This document shows, one piece after another, positions 8,888 to 17,621 of a stretch of DNA of 38,872 bases. The position numbers and the translations under genes were made by a program. The DNA is from Oceanimonas marisflavi (GTDB lineage Bacteria > Pseudomonadota > Gammaproteobacteria > Enterobacterales > Aeromonadaceae). The stretch is from assembly GCF_003049725.1 (NCBI RefSeq), contig NZ_QAGM01000026.1, forward strand, positions 1 through 38,872, read 5' to 3'. The notes beneath the pieces are model-generated. The model did no database searches. It was not told the DNA's origin and saw nothing but the letters and a program-made list of their open reading frames with translations. Every line of letters begins with the position of its first letter. Position 1 is the first letter of the stretch.

Positions 8888-9628
8888 TTAGCCGGTGGGC
8901 AGCACCTTGCGCAAAAAGGCGCGGGTGCGCGGATCCTGCGGGTTGGTGAGCAGCTCGGCAGGCGGGCCCTGCTCAACAATACGGCCACCATCCATAAAGA
9001 TCACCCGGTCGGCCACGTCCCGGGCAAAGCCGATTTCGTGGGTCACCACCACCATGGTCTGGTGCGCCAGCGCCAGCTTTTTCATCAGCCCCAGCACTTC
9101 GTCCACCCATTCCGGATCCAGCGCCGAGGTGGGCTCGTCAAACAGCATTACTTTGGCGTGGCTGGCCATGGCCCGGCCAATGCCTACCCGCTGCTGCTGG
9201 CCGCCGGACAGGGACGACGGATAGGCGCCGGCCTTGTCTTCCAGACCGATGTCGCCAAGAATGCGCAGGGCTTCGGCCTGGGCCTCGGCCTTTGGCTTTT
9301 TCCACACGGTGATCAGCCCCTCGGCGATGTTGTCCCGGGCGGTCTTGTTGGCGAACAGGGCGTAGTTCTGAAACACAAAGGAGGTGCGCTTGCGCAGCTC
9401 AATGGCCTGCTTGCCGCTGTGTCTGGCGAGATCGATGGCAAAGCCGTCTATCTCCAGACTGCCCGCTTCGGGGGTTTCCAGCAGGTTGAGGCAGCGCAGC
9501 AGGGTGGATTTGCCGGTGCCGGAGGGCCCCAGGATCACCACGATTTCGCCCTTGTTGATGTCCAGGCTGATGTCGTTCAGCACCGTCTGGCCATTATAGA
9601 CCTTGGTCAGATTGCGTAACTTGATCAT
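8888..9628 (-). CDS. Amino-acid (cystine-type) ABC transporter, ATP-binding protein
   Basis: This 246-residue ATPase powers polar amino-acid import. It has Walker [10 protein letters not shown] (34-42), the Q-loop FQNY (about 86-89), the signature LSGGQ (140-144), Walker B and D-loop FDEPTSALD (163-171) and the switch histidine in VVTHE. Length and sequence fit the PAAT family (GlnQ/TcyN/YecC). It is the last gene of a three-gene minus-strand operon with its permease (10-base gap) and binding protein. Cystine is the best guess for substrate from overall resemblance of the set to TcyKLN/FliY-YecSC systems, but residues alone cannot settle it. Confidence 0.93.
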   Translation of the reverse strand: MIKLRNLTKVYNGQTVLNDISLDINKGEIVVILGPSGTGKSTLLRCLNLLETPEAGSLEIDGFAIDLARHSGKQAIELRKRTSFVFQNYALFANKTARDNIAEGLITVWKKPKAEAQAEALRILGDIGLEDKAGAYPSSLSGGQQQRVGIGRAMASHAKVMLFDEPTSALDPEWVDEVLGLMKKLALAHQTMVVVTHEIGFARDVADRVIFMDGGRIVEQGPPAELLTNPQDPRTRAFLRKVLPTG

Positions 9629-9638
9629 GTTGCCTCGG

Positions 9639-10304
9639 TTAATAAGCCGCGTTCAGGCGGCGTTCCAGCCGGCCCTGCAGGTGGGTAAAGAACACCACCA
9701 CCGCCCAGTAGATCAGCGCCACGGCAATAAAGGACTCAAAGAACTTGAAGCTGCTGGAGGCTTCCTTCTGGGCCGTGGCCATGATCTCCGCCACCCCAAG
9801 GGTAAAGGCCAGCGAGGTGCTTTTGATCATGTCGATGAAGTAGTTCATCAGCGACGGCGTGGCAATGCGCGCCGCCTGGGGCAGAATTATGCGCTTCATC
9901 GCCTGGCCCCGGGTCATGCCGATGCTCATGGCCGCTTCCATCTGGCTTTTGTGAATGCCCAGAATGGCGGCGCGAATCGATTCGGCCATGTAGGCGGCAA
10001 AGTGCAGGGTCAGGCCGATCACGGCGGCGGTAAAGGCGTTCATGCCAATAAACACCGGAAAAATCTGGGGCAGGCCGTAATACAGCAAAAACAGCTGCAC
10101 CAGCAGGGGCGTACCGCGGAAAAACGAGATAAACAGCCGGGCCAGGGCGTTCAGCCCCGGCAGCTCAAAGGTTCTGATCACCGCCAGGGTGCCGGCGATG
10201 ATCAGCGCAAGAACAAAGCCCAGCAGCGCCATTTCCATGGTCGTGCCCAGATACTTGAACAGGATCGGAAACAGCGCCAGGGTGTAGTCGAGATCAAACT
10301 GCAT
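9639..10304 (-). CDS. Amino-acid (cystine-type) ABC transporter, permease
   Basis: A 221-residue inner-membrane permease of the His/Glu/Gln/Arg type. It has several hydrophobic segments (about 22-44, 55-80, 88-110, 185-210) and the EAA loop that docks with the ATPase, [22 protein letters not shown]-like, beginning at residue 123. The early segment [20 protein letters not shown] is typical of the family. Only one permease gene is present, so the channel is probably a homodimer, as in cystine systems. It lies 5 bases after the binding-protein gene. Confidence 0.94.
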   Translation of the reverse strand: MQFDLDYTLALFPILFKYLGTTMEMALLGFVLALIIAGTLAVIRTFELPGLNALARLFISFFRGTPLLVQLFLLYYGLPQIFPVFIGMNAFTAAVIGLTLHFAAYMAESIRAAILGIHKSQMEAAMSIGMTRGQAMKRIILPQAARIATPSLMNYFIDMIKSTSLAFTLGVAEIMATAQKEASSSFKFFESFIAVALIYWAVVVFFTHLQGRLERRLNAAY

Positions 10305-10309
10305 GAGAG

Positions 10310-11068
10310 TTAGTCACTGGTGATGTCGGCGTTCAGCCATTTCTCGGAAATGGCCTTGAGGGTGCCGTCGGCACGCATCTCGGCCAGCGCCTGATTCACC
10401 TCGGCCAGCAGTGCCTGCTGCTCGGGCTTTTTCACAAAGGGAAAGGCGTTTTCCATGGTTTCAAAGGGCTTGCCCGCCAGCTGCAGGGGCAGACCGGCTT
10501 CGTTGATCAGCTGAATGGAGCCGACTCTGTCCATTACAAAGGCGTCAATCCGGCCCAAGGCCACGTCCTGCTCCAGATTGGTTTCGTAGGTGATGATATC
10601 GATCTCGTTATTGGTGTCGTGCTTGCGCATCAGCTGCTCAAAGTTGGAGCCCAGGTTGACCGCCACCTTCTTGCCCTTGAGATCGTCCAGACCCTGAATG
10701 CTGTCGTTACCCTTGCGCACCACGATCTGCACGCCGTCATACACATAGGGGTCGGCGAAGTCGTACTTTTCCAGTCGCTCGGGCGTAATGGTGATCTGGT
10801 TGGAAATGGTGTCGATGCGGCCGGTGTCGAGCATGCCGAACAGGCCGGAGAAGTTGGTGGTTACAAACTCCACATCCCGGTCGATGCGCTTGCCGATCTC
10901 GTTCCATACATCCACTTCAAAGCCCTGCAGTTCATCCTGCTTGACGAAGGTAAAGGGGAAGTAGCGGCCGGACATGCCCACCTTGACCGGATCGGCGGCC
11001 ATGGCGGGGGCAATCAGGGTGGCGGACAGGGCCAGGGCGGCGCCCAGACGACGAAGGGATGCAAACAT
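10310..11068 (-). CDS. Amino-acid (cystine-type) ABC transporter, periplasmic binding protein
   Basis: A 252-residue solute-binding protein of the SBP_bac_3 family. A signal peptide with basic start and hydrophobic core ends at about residue 24 (APAMA/A). The mature part has the family markers PVKVGMSGRYFPFTF, GFEVDVWNEIGKRI, the ligand-contact TISNQITITPERLEKYDFADPY, and GRIDAFVMDR. The start at 11068 follows AAGGAGAGTTATC, a strong ribosome-binding site. It is the first gene of the transporter operon. A 7-bp inverted repeat in its leader may be regulatory. Resemblance to cystine-binding proteins is my best reading; other polar amino acids are possible. Confidence 0.92.
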   Translation of the reverse strand: MFASLRRLGAALALSATLIAPAMAADPVKVGMSGRYFPFTFVKQDELQGFEVDVWNEIGKRIDRDVEFVTTNFSGLFGMLDTGRIDTISNQITITPERLEKYDFADPYVYDGVQIVVRKGNDSIQGLDDLKGKKVAVNLGSNFEQLMRKHDTNNEIDIITYETNLEQDVALGRIDAFVMDRVGSIQLINEAGLPLQLAGKPFETMENAFPFVKKPEQQALLAEVNQALAEMRADGTLKAISEKWLNADITSD

Positions 11069-11090
11069 GATAACTCTCCTTATTATGAAC

Positions 11091-11114
11091 CCGGACGAAA
11101 ATGGCTGCGTCCGG
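11091..11114. promoter_or_regulatory. Inverted repeat in leader of the ABC transporter operon
   Basis: CCGGACG (11091-11097) and CGTCCGG (11108-11114) are a perfect 7-bp inverted repeat with a 10-base loop, about 25 bases upstream of the binding-protein start. It could be an RNA hairpin or an operator. The surrounding 11069-11252 gap has no gene. Confidence 0.4.
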
Positions 11115-11252
11115 CATCATTACAGCATAAATGACGGGGGTCTTTTTATACCAGCCGAAAGCATGAGGCCAGTTTTTTACCCTCATCGGTGTTAAAAAAG
11201 CACCGTATAACGGCAAGTGTGCAAAACGTATTCTTCCCGTGCTGGTAAGGGC

Positions 11253-12197
11253 TCACTGCGGCAGCAGCCAGCGCATAAACTGGCGGGCGGCCACCGAGGT
11301 GTGTCGATGGCTGGGCTCGAGCAGGCACAGATAGCCCTGACTGGGCATGCTCTCGGGCAGGGCCTGCACCAAAGCGCCCTCGCTCAGATAAGGCTCAAGC
11401 AAGCGCTCCCACCCAAGAGTAATGCCCTGACCGGCCAGGGCCGCCTGCATCAGCAGCAGGTAGCTGTTGGCCTTGAGAGTATGGGCCGGCGTGTGCCAGG
11501 GCTGCTCAATGCCGGCAAACCAGTCCCGCCAGGTGAGCCAGTCGTGGTAGTGATCTTCCAGCTCCAGCAGGGTGTGTTGCTTCAGCATCTGCTGTGGCTC
11601 GCCAATGGGGCCGTTTTGTTGCAGGTACGCCTCACTGCACAGGGCGATGACCCGCTCCGGGCCAAAGACCGGCCGAATGTTGACTCCTTCGGGCTCCCGC
11701 TCACCGGGCAGCAGATAATAGAGCGCCAGATCGAACTCGCTGGCATCGAGCCGGCGCGGATCTTCAGCCGTGAGAATACGAATATCCAGTTGCGGGCAGG
11801 CTTTTTTAAGCTCGGGCAGTCGGCGGGTCAGCCACATGGAGGCCACGGTGGGGCTTGACGCCAGGGTCAGCTGCAGGCTGCCCTGGCGCCGGGTCAGCTC
11901 GGCGGTGCCGCTGGCCAGCTGCCGCAGCAGGCCCTGCACCAGCTCAAAATAACGCTCCCCCGCCGGGGTCAGCGTTACGCTCAGGGCATCCCGGGTGAAC
12001 AGAGGCCGGCCCAGACATTCTTCCAGCCGCTTGATTTGCCGGCTGACGGCGCTCTGGGTCAGGTTGAGTTCGGCGGCGGCCTGGGTAAAGCTGCGGCGGC
12101 GAGCCGCCGCCTCAAAGGCCTGCAGGCAGTTGAGGGGCGGCAGTGGCGAGATACGTTGAGACATGGCGGTGCGAGTACAGCTGGCAAATACAGTCAT
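11253..12197 (-). CDS. LysR-family transcriptional regulator
   Basis: A 314-residue LysR-type regulator. The winged helix-turn-helix lies at about 37-60 (FTQAAAELNLTQSAVSRQIKRLE), in the subgroup that begins with a PPLNCLQAFEAAAR-like segment, as in GcvA. The effector-binding domain fills the rest. The start at 12197 has GGGAG at proper spacing; an internal ATG at 12164 would also give a complete DNA-binding domain but has no ribosome-binding site. It follows the CocE/NonD hydrolase gene by 27 bases on the same strand, so it probably belongs to the BCCT-hydrolase unit. It could instead control the ABC operon downstream. The inducer is unknown. Confidence 0.9.
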   Translation of the reverse strand: MTVFASCTRTAMSQRISPLPPLNCLQAFEAAARRRSFTQAAAELNLTQSAVSRQIKRLEECLGRPLFTRDALSVTLTPAGERYFELVQGLLRQLASGTAELTRRQGSLQLTLASSPTVASMWLTRRLPELKKACPQLDIRILTAEDPRRLDASEFDLALYYLLPGEREPEGVNIRPVFGPERVIALCSEAYLQQNGPIGEPQQMLKQHTLLELEDHYHDWLTWRDWFAGIEQPWHTPAHTLKANSYLLLMQAALAGQGITLGWERLLEPYLSEGALVQALPESMPSQGYLCLLEPSHRHTSVAARQFMRWLLPQ

Positions 12198-12224
12198 TAC
12201 TCTACTCCCGCCAGTCGGTGATGG

Positions 12225-14234
12225 CTACTGGGCCTGGCGCGGAATGCGATATTCCCAGTGCTTGTCGTTAAAGGGCTCGTCATTGAGCCAGGCCTGCTGA
12301 TGAGCCGTCAGGTAAAAGTACTGTTCATCACTGCGCATGTGGAGAGAGCTCTCCACCCGCACCTGCCAGTCATCCCGGCCGGCCCGGTACAGCCAGTGAA
12401 TGTCGGCCTGCGTGGCGTCGGGATCCCAGGGGCGCGTGCGGTATTGCTCGGTGGCCTTTTGCTCCACCCAGAAGCCATGGTCGAGAAAGCGGTAGGTGCC
12501 CATGTCGTCGTCCACCTGCAGGCACACCTCGCCGGTCGCCACATCTTCGGTGATGGTGCGTTTGGGGGCGGGCTCGCGCAGATAGTCCATGTTTACCGGC
12601 TGCGCCGACTCGGGCCGCTCAAACGGATTGTCGATGGTCTCGCCTTCAAACACCGGCAGCAGCAGTTGCTGGGCGCCGGGAGCCAGGGTCAGGGTGGTCA
12701 GCTTGCGGCTGGGCCACAGCAGCGGGAAATGAGCGGTGGAGATGGCTACCCGCAGCTTGTGACCGGCGGGCACCTTGTAACCCATGTTGTCGAGCTCCAC
12801 CTCGAACTCCATGTATTCGCCCGGCACCGGCGGGGTGACGTCGGCGCGGTCGTGACGCAGGCTCAGATTGAGGGTGCCGTAGCTTACCAGGGTGGCGCGG
12901 CCGTCGGGAGCCACGTCGCAGAGGCGCACCGTGACCTGGCCACAGTCCTGATCCACGGCAGCAGTCAGACGCACTCTGGGGTTGCCCAGCAGCGGCAGAT
13001 CTTCGTTCAGAGGGGCGCTGTCAAAGCACAGCGACTGGGCGTCGTCCCGGCGCTGATCGGTGGGAAAGTCCGGACCGAACCAGATGGCGCAGTATTCGCC
13101 GCCGTGCACGCCCGTGGTCAGCGGCGAGCAAATGGACGCGGCTTCAGTCAGCGAGTGCTCACCTTCGCGCAGACCGCCGTCGGTCAGGCTGAAGGTTTTC
13201 TGGCGGACCTGTTGCGCCGGCCAACCCTCGGTCTGCACCCAGTCGCCGGCGCGGTGGGCGGCCATGGCCACCGGTGGCTGCGCTTCCTGCAGATAAAAGG
13301 TGCACTCGGGCTCGTCCATGATGCCGGTGTCGATGTCCTTGAGCCAGTGATCCCACCAGCGCAGCGCCTCCTGCAAAAAGCCGATGGCCGGATCGGGAAT
13401 GGCAAAGTGGGGGTACTTGTGGATCCAGGGGCCAATCAGCGCCTTTTTCGGGCAGGTCAGATTTTCCATCATGCGTACTGGGGTGTTGCGGTAGGCATCG
13501 CCCCAGCCGCCAATGCAGTATACCGCGGCCTCGATATCGGCATAATTTTCACAAATGGAGCCGTGCTGCCAGTAGGTATCCCGGGTGCCGTGTTCGACCC
13601 AGGGATGGGCCATCAGTGGCATGTTCTCCAGCCGGTACTTCCAGCGATCCAGCCAGTCGTCACCCACCAGCCGCGGGTCGGGTACGGCAGCGGAAAAGCT
13701 CAGCATGGTGGCGGCCCAGCCCAGGTTTTCCAGCAGCAGGTTGCCGCCCTTGAAGTGCACGTCGTCGGCATAGCGGTCGTCGGTGGAGCAGATGGTGATA
13801 ATCGCCTTCAGCGGCTCGGGCCGGCGCGCCGCCAGCTGCAGGCTGTTAAAACCGCCCCAGGAAATGCCCATCATGCCCAGCTTGCCGGTGCACCAGGGCT
13901 GGCGGCTGATCCAGTCAATCACCTCCAGGGCGTCGTCCTGCTCCTGTTTGAGGTATTCATCCAGCATCAGGCCATCGGACTCGCCATTGCCGCGAATGTC
14001 CACCCGCACGCAGGCGTAGCCGTGGCCCGCCAGATAGGGATGGGTGAGGGCGTCACGTACCGCGGTGCCGTCGAGCTTGCGGTAGGGCAGGTACTCCAGA
14101 ATGGCGGGCACCGGGTTCTGCTCCGCGTCTTCCGGCAGCCAGATGCGGGCCGCCAGTTGGGTACCGTCCTTCAGCGGGATCAGGGTGTGTTCGATTTCGC
14201 GCACGTTACGGGGAAATTCATGCTTGATGTGCAT
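12225..14234 (-). CDS. CocE/NonD family hydrolase (peptidase S15-like)
   Basis: A 669-residue alpha/beta hydrolase with an X-Pro dipeptidyl-peptidase S15-type catalytic domain followed by a PepX_C beta-sandwich domain. The nucleophile elbow is GISWGG at 123-128 (S125); DIRGNGESDG (about 79-88) and GPWIHKYPH, carrying the probable catalytic histidine, are also visible. Family members cleave esters, amides or glutaryl groups (cocaine esterase, glutaryl acylases), so the exact bond is not predictable. No signal peptide is seen, so it should be cytoplasmic. The ATG at 14234 gives MHIKHEFPRN and has AAGGA upstream; earlier starts lie deep in the transporter gene and translate to unrelated sequence. 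It overlaps the BCCT gene by 17 bases, which argues for translational coupling and for the imported solute, or a derivative, being its substrate. Confidence 0.9.
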   Translation of the reverse strand: MHIKHEFPRNVREIEHTLIPLKDGTQLAARIWLPEDAEQNPVPAILEYLPYRKLDGTAVRDALTHPYLAGHGYACVRVDIRGNGESDGLMLDEYLKQEQDDALEVIDWISRQPWCTGKLGMMGISWGGFNSLQLAARRPEPLKAIITICSTDDRYADDVHFKGGNLLLENLGWAATMLSFSAAVPDPRLVGDDWLDRWKYRLENMPLMAHPWVEHGTRDTYWQHGSICENYADIEAAVYCIGGWGDAYRNTPVRMMENLTCPKKALIGPWIHKYPHFAIPDPAIGFLQEALRWWDHWLKDIDTGIMDEPECTFYLQEAQPPVAMAAHRAGDWVQTEGWPAQQVRQKTFSLTDGGLREGEHSLTEAASICSPLTTGVHGGEYCAIWFGPDFPTDQRRDDAQSLCFDSAPLNEDLPLLGNPRVRLTAAVDQDCGQVTVRLCDVAPDGRATLVSYGTLNLSLRHDRADVTPPVPGEYMEFEVELDNMGYKVPAGHKLRVAISTAHFPLLWPSRKLTTLTLAPGAQQLLLPVFEGETIDNPFERPESAQPVNMDYLREPAPKRTITEDVATGEVCLQVDDDMGTYRFLDHGFWVEQKATEQYRTRPWDPDATQADIHWLYRAGRDDWQVRVESSLHMRSDEQYFYLTAHQQAWLNDEPFNDKHWEYRIPRQAQ

Positions 14235-15807
14235 TGGCCGGAATTCCTTCGGTGGTGGATGAATGAATGGTGCCGGTGTCGCGTGCGGCATGTGCGACCA
14301 GCGCCGGGTTGGACAGCCAGTGCCACAGTGAGCCGCTGGCCAGCAGAATAATGAACATGGCGGGCAGGCCGCCCAGATTGGACAGCATCTTGACGCCGTC
14401 GATGCCGACAAAGGACACCATCACCCAGGACACGGTGCCGATCACCGTGCCCCACAGCACCTTGATGCCCAGGCCGCTGTCGAGGTTGCTGTCGGCGGTC
14501 AGGCCCCGTGTACACAGGCCGCCAATGGCGTCTGTGTTGGAGTCGGCGGCGGTGACGTAAGAGATAAAGGCGATAAACAGCAGCAGCACAATCATCAGGT
14601 TGCTGCCCGGCAGCTGCTCAAAGATGTGGTAGAGCACATGCTCCACGCCCTTGCTGTTGAGCACCTCGTTGAGGCCGGCGGCCTGCTGCATGTCGAGGTA
14701 AATGGCGGTGCCGGAGAAGATGCAGATCCACAGAATGGCGAACAGCGCCGGATACACCAGGTTGATGTGAATAAACTCGCGCACCGTGTAGCCCCGGGCG
14801 ATCTTGCCCAGAAACAGCGCGGTGACCGGGGCCCAGGCGAACCAGACCGCCCAGTAGAAAATGCTCCACCACTGGGGCCAGGCATCACCGGCGGCGGCGC
14901 CGGTAAACAGGCTGCGGGAGAAGAAGGTGTCCAGATACAGGCCCAGAGATTCTGTGCCCAGAGCGATCATGAAGACGCTGGGGCCGAAGATAAACATGAA
15001 CACCCCAAGAAACAGCAGCAGCCAGGCATTGAGGGCCGACATGCGGGCGATGCCTTTCTTCAGGCCGCTGGCGGCGGAGAACACAAAGGTGGCCACGATC
15101 AGCGCAATGATCACGCCCAGACGAAACGGACTGGTATCGCCGCCCAGATATTGTCCGGCGCCGCCGGCCAGGGTGAGGGCGCCGGTACCCAGGGACGACG
15201 CCATGCCGGCCACCAGAGCATAGAGGGCGATGGCGTCGATCACGCTGCCAAAGCGGCGGGTGATCCGTGAGCCCAGCACCGGTTCCAGCATGCTGCCGAT
15301 GGAAAAGCGCTTGCGCTGGTTATAGAAGGCCAGGGCGAACACCAGAGACGGAATGGTGTAGATGGCATAGGGGGTAAAGGACCAGTGCAGAAACATGGTG
15401 GCCATGGCAAAGCGGGCGGCGTCGGGGGAGCCGGCTTCCAGGCCGGCGCTTTCCGGCGGGCCAAACAGGTGGTAAAGGGGCTCGGCCGTGGTCCAGAACA
15501 GCACGCCCACCGCCAGGGTGGTGCACAGGGTAATGGAAAACCAGCGCCAGCGGCTCAGCAGGGGCGTGGCCTGGTCGCCGCCGATGCGAATGCGGCCCAG
15601 GGGCGAAAAGTACACCACCACCGCCAGCACCAGCAGGTAAAGGCTGCCCAGGCTGAACAGCCAGGAGAAATTGTCGAGAATGGCGCTGTTGAGCGACTTG
15701 GTGGTGGCGAGAAAGGTGTCCATATCCAGATAGCTGGCCACCAGGGCGCCCAGCAACAGCAAAAAGGTCGGCCAGAACACCAGAGGCCGTATATTGGTCA
15801 GTAACAT
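14218..15807 (-). CDS. BCCT-family transporter (betaine/choline/carnitine type)
   Basis: A 529-residue secondary transporter with about 12 hydrophobic segments. The BCCT hallmark region is present: FYWAVWFAWAPVTALFLGKIARGYTVREF, with the aromatic-rich helix lining the substrate site. The family moves quaternary ammonium or related compounds (glycine betaine, choline, carnitine) driven by Na+ or H+, or by exchange. There is no long C-terminal osmosensory extension, which points to a catabolic role rather than osmoprotection. The start at 15807 follows AAGGAGTGATTCTTT. It leads a minus-strand unit with the hydrolase and LysR genes. Substrate cannot be read from the sequence. Confidence 0.92.
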   Translation of the reverse strand: MLLTNIRPLVFWPTFLLLLGALVASYLDMDTFLATTKSLNSAILDNFSWLFSLGSLYLLVLAVVVYFSPLGRIRIGGDQATPLLSRWRWFSITLCTTLAVGVLFWTTAEPLYHLFGPPESAGLEAGSPDAARFAMATMFLHWSFTPYAIYTIPSLVFALAFYNQRKRFSIGSMLEPVLGSRITRRFGSVIDAIALYALVAGMASSLGTGALTLAGGAGQYLGGDTSPFRLGVIIALIVATFVFSAASGLKKGIARMSALNAWLLLFLGVFMFIFGPSVFMIALGTESLGLYLDTFFSRSLFTGAAAGDAWPQWWSIFYWAVWFAWAPVTALFLGKIARGYTVREFIHINLVYPALFAILWICIFSGTAIYLDMQQAAGLNEVLNSKGVEHVLYHIFEQLPGSNLMIVLLLFIAFISYVTAADSNTDAIGGLCTRGLTADSNLDSGLGIKVLWGTVIGTVSWVMVSFVGIDGVKMLSNLGGLPAMFIILLASGSLWHWLSNPALVAHAARDTGTIHSSTTEGIPANAHQA

Positions 15808-15826
15808 AAAGAATCACTCCTTGATG

Positions 15827-15870
15827 GGATACTGCATATCCTGTTGATTCTGTTTGAAATAGAGTCAAAC
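15827..15870 (-). promoter_or_regulatory. Candidate operator/promoter of the BCCT-hydrolase unit
   Basis: Two inverted repeats lie just upstream of the BCCT gene: GGATA-N5-TATCC (15827-15841) and GTTTGA-N7-TCAAAC (15852-15870). The second overlaps a TTGACT that could be a -35 box on the minus strand; no good -10 box was found at standard spacing. Confidence 0.35.
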
Positions 15871-15960
15871 GGGCTGAAAAACCGGCAGCTATTTCAACAT
15901 TCAGGCTCAGTGTGCAGAGCCGGCCTTTATGGCTCAAATGACATATGAGCACAAGGTCAT

Positions 15961-16199
15961 GATCATTGAGAATGAGGGGCTCGTTGGAGGCTCTCTTGAA
16001 AGGATCTGCTTGCCGGACCGGATCCCTTGTTCAGGTGCCGGTATACAAAATGTGCGTAGCTTGTTTATAAAGCTGAGGATCCTGTGCATCAGGGTGTGAC
16101 TTACTCACAGAAGTCAAGGATCATATTTTTCAGGATCGGCATGATCCGGCTAGAGATCCTCGAGGCTGGCAAGTAGAATGATCGCCCCCTAGATTGATC
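15961..16199 (+). promoter_or_regulatory. GATC-rich dnaA control region (probable Dam/SeqA target)
   Basis: Ten GATC sites start at 15961, 16003, 16021, 16078, 16119, 16134, 16143, 16155, 16180 and 16196. About one is expected by chance in 239 bp. Two degenerate DnaA-box-like sequences occur: TGTGCATCA (16083-16091) and TTACTCACA (16101-16109), each one base off the relaxed consensus. In E. coli, GATC sites and DnaA boxes at the dnaA promoter allow methylation-dependent sequestration and autoregulation. A TAGAAT at 16174-16179 could be a -10 box but lacks a good -35. Confidence 0.65.
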
Positions 16200-16220
16200 C
16201 CTTTTATTTCAGGAGTTCGA

Positions 16221-17609
16221 ATGAGCGCTATGCTTTGGCAGCAGTGTCTTGCCCGGCTACAGGACGAATTGCCTTCCGCGGAATTCAGCATGTGGATCCG
16301 GCCGCTGCAGGCAGAGCAGGGCGACGACACCCTGACCCTGTTCGCCCCCAACCGTTTTGTGCTCGACTGGGTGCGCGACAAGTACCTGATCCGCATCAAC
16401 GGCCTGCTGGGCGAGTTTTGCGGCAACCAGTGTCCCCAGCTCAAGTTCGAGGTGGGCAACAAGCGTGCTCAGGTGAACCTGATGGCCGGCGGCAGCAGCC
16501 ATAAAAATGGCCACAGCAAGCCTCAGGCCCGGCCGCAGCTGGTGCCGTCCTGGAGCGAGCAGGCGGACGACAAGCCGCAGATCAATCACAAGAGCAACAT
16601 GAACACCAACTACACCTTTGACAACTTCGTTGAAGGTAAGTCAAACCAGCTGGCCCGGGCCGCCGCCCGCCAGGTGGCCGACAACCCGGGTGGCGCCTAC
16701 AATCCGCTGTTTCTCTATGGCGGCACCGGTCTGGGCAAGACTCACCTGCTGCACGCGGTGGGCAACGGCATTCGCGAGCGCAAGGCCGACGCCCGGGTGA
16801 TCTACATGCATTCCGAGCGCTTTGTGCAGGACATGGTCAAGGCGCTGCAGAACAACGCCATCGAAGAGTTCAAGCGTTACTACCGCAGTGTGGACGCCCT
16901 GCTGATCGATGACATTCAGTTCTTCGCCAACAAGGAGCGCTCTCAGGAGGAGTTTTTCCACACCTTCAATGCGCTGCTCGAAGGCAATCAGCAGATCATT
17001 CTGACCTCGGATCGTTATCCCAAGGAGATCGACGGAGTTGAGGATCGGCTCAAGTCCCGCTTTGGCTGGGGCCTGACGGTGGCGATCGAACCCCCCGAGC
17101 TGGAAACCCGGGTGGCGATCCTGATGCGCAAGGCCGCCGAGAACAAGATCCACCTGCCCGACGAAGTGGCCTTCTTTATTGCCAAGCGGCTGCGATCCAA
17201 TGTGCGCGAGCTGGAAGGGGCACTGAACCGGGTGATCGCCAACGCCAACTTTACCGGCCGCTCCATCAATATCGACTTTGTGCGCGAGGCGCTGAGAGAC
17301 TTGCTGGCGCTGCAGGAAAAGCTGGTGACCATCGACAACATTCAGAAGACGGTGGCGGAGTATTACAAGATCAAGGTGGCGGATCTGCTGTCCAAGCGCC
17401 GCTCCCGCTCCGTGGCCCGGCCGCGCCAGCTGGCCATGGCCCTGGCCAAGGAGCTGACCAACCATTCACTGCCCGAGATCGGCGATGCCTTTGGCGGCCG
17501 GGATCACACCACTGTGCTGCACGCCTGTCGCAAAATTGGCCAGCTGCGGGAAGAGAGTCATGATATAAAGGAAGATTATTCCAACCTGATTCGAACCCTG
17601 TCTTCCTGA
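16221..17609 (+). CDS. dnaA: Chromosomal replication initiator protein DnaA
   Basis: DnaA binds DnaA boxes at oriC, opens the duplex and loads the DnaB helicase. The 462-residue protein has domain I (about 1-80, interaction surface), a linker rich in N/K/P/Q (about 85-127), the AAA+ domain III with Walker A GGTGLGKT (167-174) and Walker B LLIDD (227-231), and domain IV with the box-recognition motif [10 protein letters not shown] (427-436). The ATG at 16221 is preceded by AGGAG; a TTG further upstream (16194) would add a leader with no family match. It begins the dnaA-dnaN-recF-gyrB operon. The control region upstream is loaded with GATC sites. Confidence 0.99.
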   Translation: MSAMLWQQCLARLQDELPSAEFSMWIRPLQAEQGDDTLTLFAPNRFVLDWVRDKYLIRINGLLGEFCGNQCPQLKFEVGNKRAQVNLMAGGSSHKNGHSKPQARPQLVPSWSEQADDKPQINHKSNMNTNYTFDNFVEGKSNQLARAAARQVADNPGGAYNPLFLYGGTGLGKTHLLHAVGNGIRERKADARVIYMHSERFVQDMVKALQNNAIEEFKRYYRSVDALLIDDIQFFANKERSQEEFFHTFNALLEGNQQIILTSDRYPKEIDGVEDRLKSRFGWGLTVAIEPPELETRVAILMRKAAENKIHLPDEVAFFIAKRLRSNVRELEGALNRVIANANFTGRSINIDFVREALRDLLALQEKLVTIDNIQKTVAEYYKIKVADLLSKRRSRSVARPRQLAMALAKELTNHSLPEIGDAFGGRDHTTVLHACRKIGQLREESHDIKEDYSNLIRTLSS

Positions 17610-17621
17610 TCGGAGAGCACC

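Larger units (their letters stand above)
15808..16220. other. BCCT/dnaA divergent intergenic region
   Basis: This 413-bp gap contains no gene. Its left part holds the BCCT leader repeats and its right part the GATC-rich dnaA control region. No AT-rich 13-mer array and no perfect DnaA box (TTATCCACA) was seen, so it does not look like a complete oriC. Confidence 0.7.

Noticed and set aside
15808-16220. Chromosomal origin of replication oriC
   Set aside because: GATC density fits, but there is no perfect DnaA box and no AT-rich unwinding repeat. In related groups oriC lies by mnmG/mioC. Kept only as a dnaA control region.
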